Positions 48,458-48,777 of a stretch of DNA of 48,777 bases are shown here, piece by piece. The position numbers were made by a program, and so were the translations under genes. Position 1 is the first letter of the stretch. Every line of letters starts with the position of its first letter. The notes below the pieces were generated by a model. It ran no database searches. It was not told the DNA's origin and worked only from the letters and a program-made list of their open reading frames with translations. Location of the stretch: contig JAJRAK010000057.1 in the NCBI GenBank assembly GCA_028682895.1, positions 1-48,777 on the forward strand. Direction: 5' to 3'. This DNA comes from Methanomassiliicoccales archaeon (GTDB taxonomy: Archaea > Thermoplasmatota > Thermoplasmata > Methanomassiliicoccales > UBA472).

Positions 48458-48777
48458 CTAATCCGACACCACCGTCCCCTTTACGGGCCTTCCCTCGATG
48501 GCGTTCTTCAGGTCGTCGAGGTCGCGTCCATCGACTATGTAGATGTCCATCTGGTTCTCTCGTGCGATCTGAGCCCCCAACCGGTCGAACACGTTGGACG
48601 GACCGGCACCGTGGATGCCGACGTTGACCAATGCATATAGCTGCGTATGTGTCATCCGGGAGAACCTCTCGGCATTAGGGTCCTTCTTCGGGTCGGCGGT
48701 GTATGCCCCATCTACCGAAGTGCCGTTTATGATCCTCACGGCCTTGACCTCTTTGGCCAGCATCGCCGCCACAGCGT
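48458..48777 (-). CDS. pyrH: UMP kinase, 3' part (continues beyond window)
   Basis: The last 106 or so codons of an amino-acid-kinase-family protein; the 5' part lies beyond the right end of the window. The segment RIINGTSVDGAYTADPKKDP and the ending FDRLGAQIARENQMDIYIVD, GRDLDDLKNAIEGRPVKGTVV match archaeal uridylate kinase, which makes UDP from UMP. The stop is TAG at 48458-48460 on the minus strand. Apart from the cut end the gene appears intact. Confidence 0.85.
   Translation of the reverse strand, partial: AVAAMLAKEVKAVRIINGTSVDGAYTADPKKDPNAERFSRMTHTQLYALVNVGIHGAGPSNVFDRLGAQIARENQMDIYIVDGRDLDDLKNAIEGRPVKGTVVSD

Noticed and set aside
1-48777. CRISPR arrays, insertion sequences and rRNA genes
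   Set aside because: No regularly spaced repeat, transposase motif or rRNA sequence was seen.

Overview
The window looks like the chromosome of a methylotrophic methanogen of the Thermoplasmatota, probably the order Methanomassiliicoccales or a close relative. It is archaeal: eL37, eS1 (S3Ae), an Sm-like protein, archaeal PheS, TrpS and DtdA, and an intron-containing tRNA-Met. It has HdrBC of the heterodisulfide reductase, a corrinoid protein next to a UroD-fold methyltransferase, and a cobalt importer. The order-level assignment is inference from gene content, since no marker tree could be run.

Layout. (1) About 1-8782 is accessory DNA: small membrane-anchored, zinc-finger, ribbon-helix-helix and AbrB-like proteins, a run of overlapping unknown genes, a helicase-like ATPase that appears to be broken into two reading frames, and a tyrosine recombinase ending 3 bases from the 3' end of tRNA-Ala(GGC). 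This is the right part of an integrated element; its left end lies outside the window. (2) 8783-26.9 kb is mostly housekeeping: lsm-rpl37e-purF, AMMECR1-pyrC-YkgJ, a CBS/zinc-ribbon protein, a Get3/ArsA ATPase, tRNA-Met, rps3ae, hdrCB plus a small follower gene, a LysR-type regulator, a hydrogenase maturation protease, an M16 peptidase, a PAC2 protein, a Ras-like GTPase with a V4R-DUF835 partner, pyruvoyl arginine decarboxylase, and a transglutaminase. (3) 26.9-31.5 kb has a multidomain PAPS-reductase-like protein, an M50 protease, a GlcD-type oxidase and a rhodanese.

(4) 31.8-42.35 kb is the most interesting part. A corrinoid protein and a UroD-type methyltransferase are followed by a CobW-like GTPase, a histidine-rich unknown and a Cys-rich zinc-ribbon protein. 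Converging on them are a HyuA-like ASKHA protein carrying an HTH-like insert and a Cys cluster, and two DGC-type small proteins. Next come the Fur-cbiMNQO cobalt importer and, divergent from it, a small Cys protein with a DUF1638 protein. I read the whole as one corrinoid methyl-transfer system with its own cobalt supply, metal handling and possibly reactivation machinery.

(5) 42.4 kb to the end returns to housekeeping: trpS-trmO-pheS, a winged-helix/TPR protein, dtdA, a zinc-ribbon membrane protein and the 3' part of pyrH. Many genes have TATA-like boxes only about 25-35 bases from the start codon, so leaderless transcripts are likely common. Non-ATG starts (TTG, GTG) preceded by good Shine-Dalgarno sequences also occur.
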